A stretch of 8,077 bases of DNA from an uncultured Mediterranea sp. (GTDB lineage Bacteria > Bacteroidota > Bacteroidia > Bacteroidales > Bacteroidaceae), in NCBI GenBank assembly GCA_946007445.1, contig CAMGAL010000091.1, positions 1 to 8,077 of the forward strand, read 5' to 3'. The notes below the pieces were generated by a model. The model was not told the DNA's origin. It ran no database searches and saw only the letters and a list, made by a program, of their open reading frames with translations. Below, piece after piece: positions 6,586-8,077 of the stretch. The position numbers and the translations under genes are program-made. The stretch's first letter is position 1, and each line of letters opens with the position of its first letter.

Positions 6586-8077
6586 ATGAAAAAGAATATA
6601 GCATCTCTCGCACTGGCCCTGGGCCTGACCGGAATGGGCCTGACCAGCTGTGAAAACGATTTCGACGCCACCATCTATGGCTCCCTCTCTACCACCAACT
6701 TCCCGGCCACGGCAGCCGACTACGAAAGCTACCTAATGGACTGCTACGTGCCCTTCTCCGTCAACTGGGGCTACAGCTTCTCCTCCTCCTGGCAGCACAA
6801 CTTCCTCGTAGCCGAAGGGGGTCTCTACCGTATGCTGGACACCACCAGCGACGAGAGCTCGCCCTGGAACATCAGCTCCTGGGGCGGCACCTGGCAGAAG
6901 ATGTCCGCCGGACAGTTCGACGACCTGAAACTCGTGGGACGCGGCTCGGGCGGCGACCCCAGCCACTTCGAGAAGGTGCGCGACATCACCCGCTTCACGC
7001 AGATCATCGGCACCATCGAGAACGCTGACGAGTACATCCTGCCCGCCGCCACCAAGAAGGAGTATCTGGGCGAGGCCCGACTCTGCCGCGGCTTGATGAT
7101 GTACTACCTGATGCACTTCTACGGACCGGTGCCCGTCATCGTGGATCCCGCCTTAGTGGGCGACACCGAGGCCGAGGGCAACCTGGTGCGTCCGTCGCTC
7201 GACCAGATGACGCAGTACATCACCGACGACCTGGAGTTTGCCGCGCAGAACGTTAACGAGACGCAGAAGGAGAAGGGCCGCTACAACGCCGACTATGCCC
7301 GCTTCTGCCTGATGCGCCACTACCTGAACGAGGGACACCACATGCAGGGCTACTACCAGAAGGCCTACGACCTCTTCAGCCAGTTCCATGGCAACTACAG
7401 CCTGTTTGCCGACTACGCCGACCAGTTCAAGATTGCCAACAAATTCAACAGCGAAGTCATCATGTCCTGCTCGTGCAACAGCAATGCCACCGGTTCGGGC
7501 ACGCAGGGTAACTTCAACCCCACCAGCTGGTATGCCGTGCCCGGCGATGCCGCCAAGTACGACGACCAGGGCAACCCCACTCCCTTCGTCAACCAAGGTG
7601 GCGGCTGGGGCCAGTGCTTCAACATCTCACAATACTTCTACGACACCTTCGAGCCGGGCGACAAGCGTGCCGAGACCATCCTGACCAGCTACTACAGCAA
7701 GAACAACGGCTGGGTGACCGCTGCCCATCTGGGCGACTTGTGGGACGGATTCATCATCAACAAGTACCCCATCGAGACGGCTACCTCCTTCCAGGGCACT
7801 GACTATCCGCTGGCCCGCTGGGCCGATGTCCTGCTGCTCTATGCCGAAGCCGACGTGCGTGCCCACAATGCCGTATCGGCCAACGCCATCAGCTGCGTCA
7901 ACCAAGTGCGCCACCGCGCCGGCTTGGGCGACCTGGATGCCTCCAAGACAGCTTCGGTCGATGCCTTCCTCGACGCCCTGCTCACCGAGCGTGGTCATGA
8001 GCTCTACTACGAAGGCTGCCGCAAGATTGACCTCATCCGCTTCAACCAGTACTACAAGCGTATGAGCGAGAGCGGCC
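6586..8077 (+). CDS. SusD-like surface glycan-binding lipoprotein (C-terminus beyond window)
   Basis: Partner of the upstream SusC: a lipid-anchored, surface-exposed lid that binds glycan over the transporter. Codons 1-497 are present and the frame is open to the edge; SusD proteins usually have about 500-600 residues, so most is here. Residues 1-22 form a lipoprotein signal peptide with lipobox LTSC (cysteine 22). The next residues, ENDFD, are acidic, as in lipoprotein export signals that direct proteins to the cell surface in Bacteroidota. Family motifs follow: the helical pair around YLGEARLCRGLMMYYLMHFY (160-179 region) with GPVPVI, ARWADVLLLYAEA (410-422 region), VNQVRHRAG (438-446), and ERGHELYYEGCRKIDLIRF (468-486). 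The mature part has eight further cysteines, two close together (295 and 297). The glycan bound is unknown. Confidence 0.95.
   Translation, partial: MKKNIASLALALGLTGMGLTSCENDFDATIYGSLSTTNFPATAADYESYLMDCYVPFSVNWGYSFSSSWQHNFLVAEGGLYRMLDTTSDESSPWNISSWGGTWQKMSAGQFDDLKLVGRGSGGDPSHFEKVRDITRFTQIIGTIENADEYILPAATKKEYLGEARLCRGLMMYYLMHFYGPVPVIVDPALVGDTEAEGNLVRPSLDQMTQYITDDLEFAAQNVNETQKEKGRYNADYARFCLMRHYLNEGHHMQGYYQKAYDLFSQFHGNYSLFADYADQFKIANKFNSEVIMSCSCNSNATGSGTQGNFNPTSWYAVPGDAAKYDDQGNPTPFVNQGGGWGQCFNISQYFYDTFEPGDKRAETILTSYYSKNNGWVTAAHLGDLWDGFIINKYPIETATSFQGTDYPLARWADVLLLYAEADVRAHNAVSANAISCVNQVRHRAGLGDLDASKTASVDAFLDALLTERGHELYYEGCRKIDLIRFNQYYKRMSESG

Overview
The window looks like the start of a polysaccharide utilization locus (PUL) from a Bacteroidota genome, most likely order Bacteroidales. 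It holds a SusC/SusD outer-membrane glycan importer pair, divergently transcribed from a regulator built on the hybrid two-component system (HTCS) plan. Promoter-like sequences of the Bacteroidota type (TAnnTTTG) lie in an AT-rich intergenic gap, and no Shine-Dalgarno sequence is visible before susC or susD. The coding DNA is clearly G+C-rich with many C/G third positions, so a GC-rich lineage (some Prevotellaceae, Muribaculaceae or Rikenellaceae) is more likely than classical Bacteroides. The genus cannot be settled from this sequence.

Layout. Positions 3228 down to 1 (minus strand) hold one uninterrupted reading frame of 1076 codons that runs off the left edge. It encodes a signal peptide, 14 beta-propeller repeats, a YYY-type domain, one transmembrane helix, a DHp-like and an HATPase-like region, and the start of an AraC-type DNA-binding domain. 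Positions 3229-3462 are a 234-base divergent intergenic region with a promoter for each side and a 21-base-period direct repeat that is a good candidate operator. Positions 3463-6558 (plus) encode a complete SusC-like TonB-dependent transporter of 1031 residues. After 27 bases, a SusD-like surface lipoprotein starts at 6586 and runs off the right edge after 497 codons. No carbohydrate-active enzyme, RNA gene, mobile element or CRISPR array is visible.

The most notable point is the regulator. It keeps the HTCS input half and an AraC-type output, but every phosphotransfer element that can be checked is gone. The H-box histidine is alanine, the N-box asparagines are replaced, both glycine-rich ATP boxes are lost, and the receiver domain is absent: only about 26 residues separate the HATPase-like fold from the AraC domain. 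The frame is otherwise intact. This suggests a membrane-spanning regulator that works by conformational coupling, in effect a one-component regulator derived from an HTCS.

Working model (inference): the periplasmic propellers sense a glycan fragment, the signal crosses the single membrane helix through the catalytically dead kinase scaffold, and the AraC domain binds the direct repeat upstream of susC. That would switch on the importer pair and whatever enzymes follow to the right.
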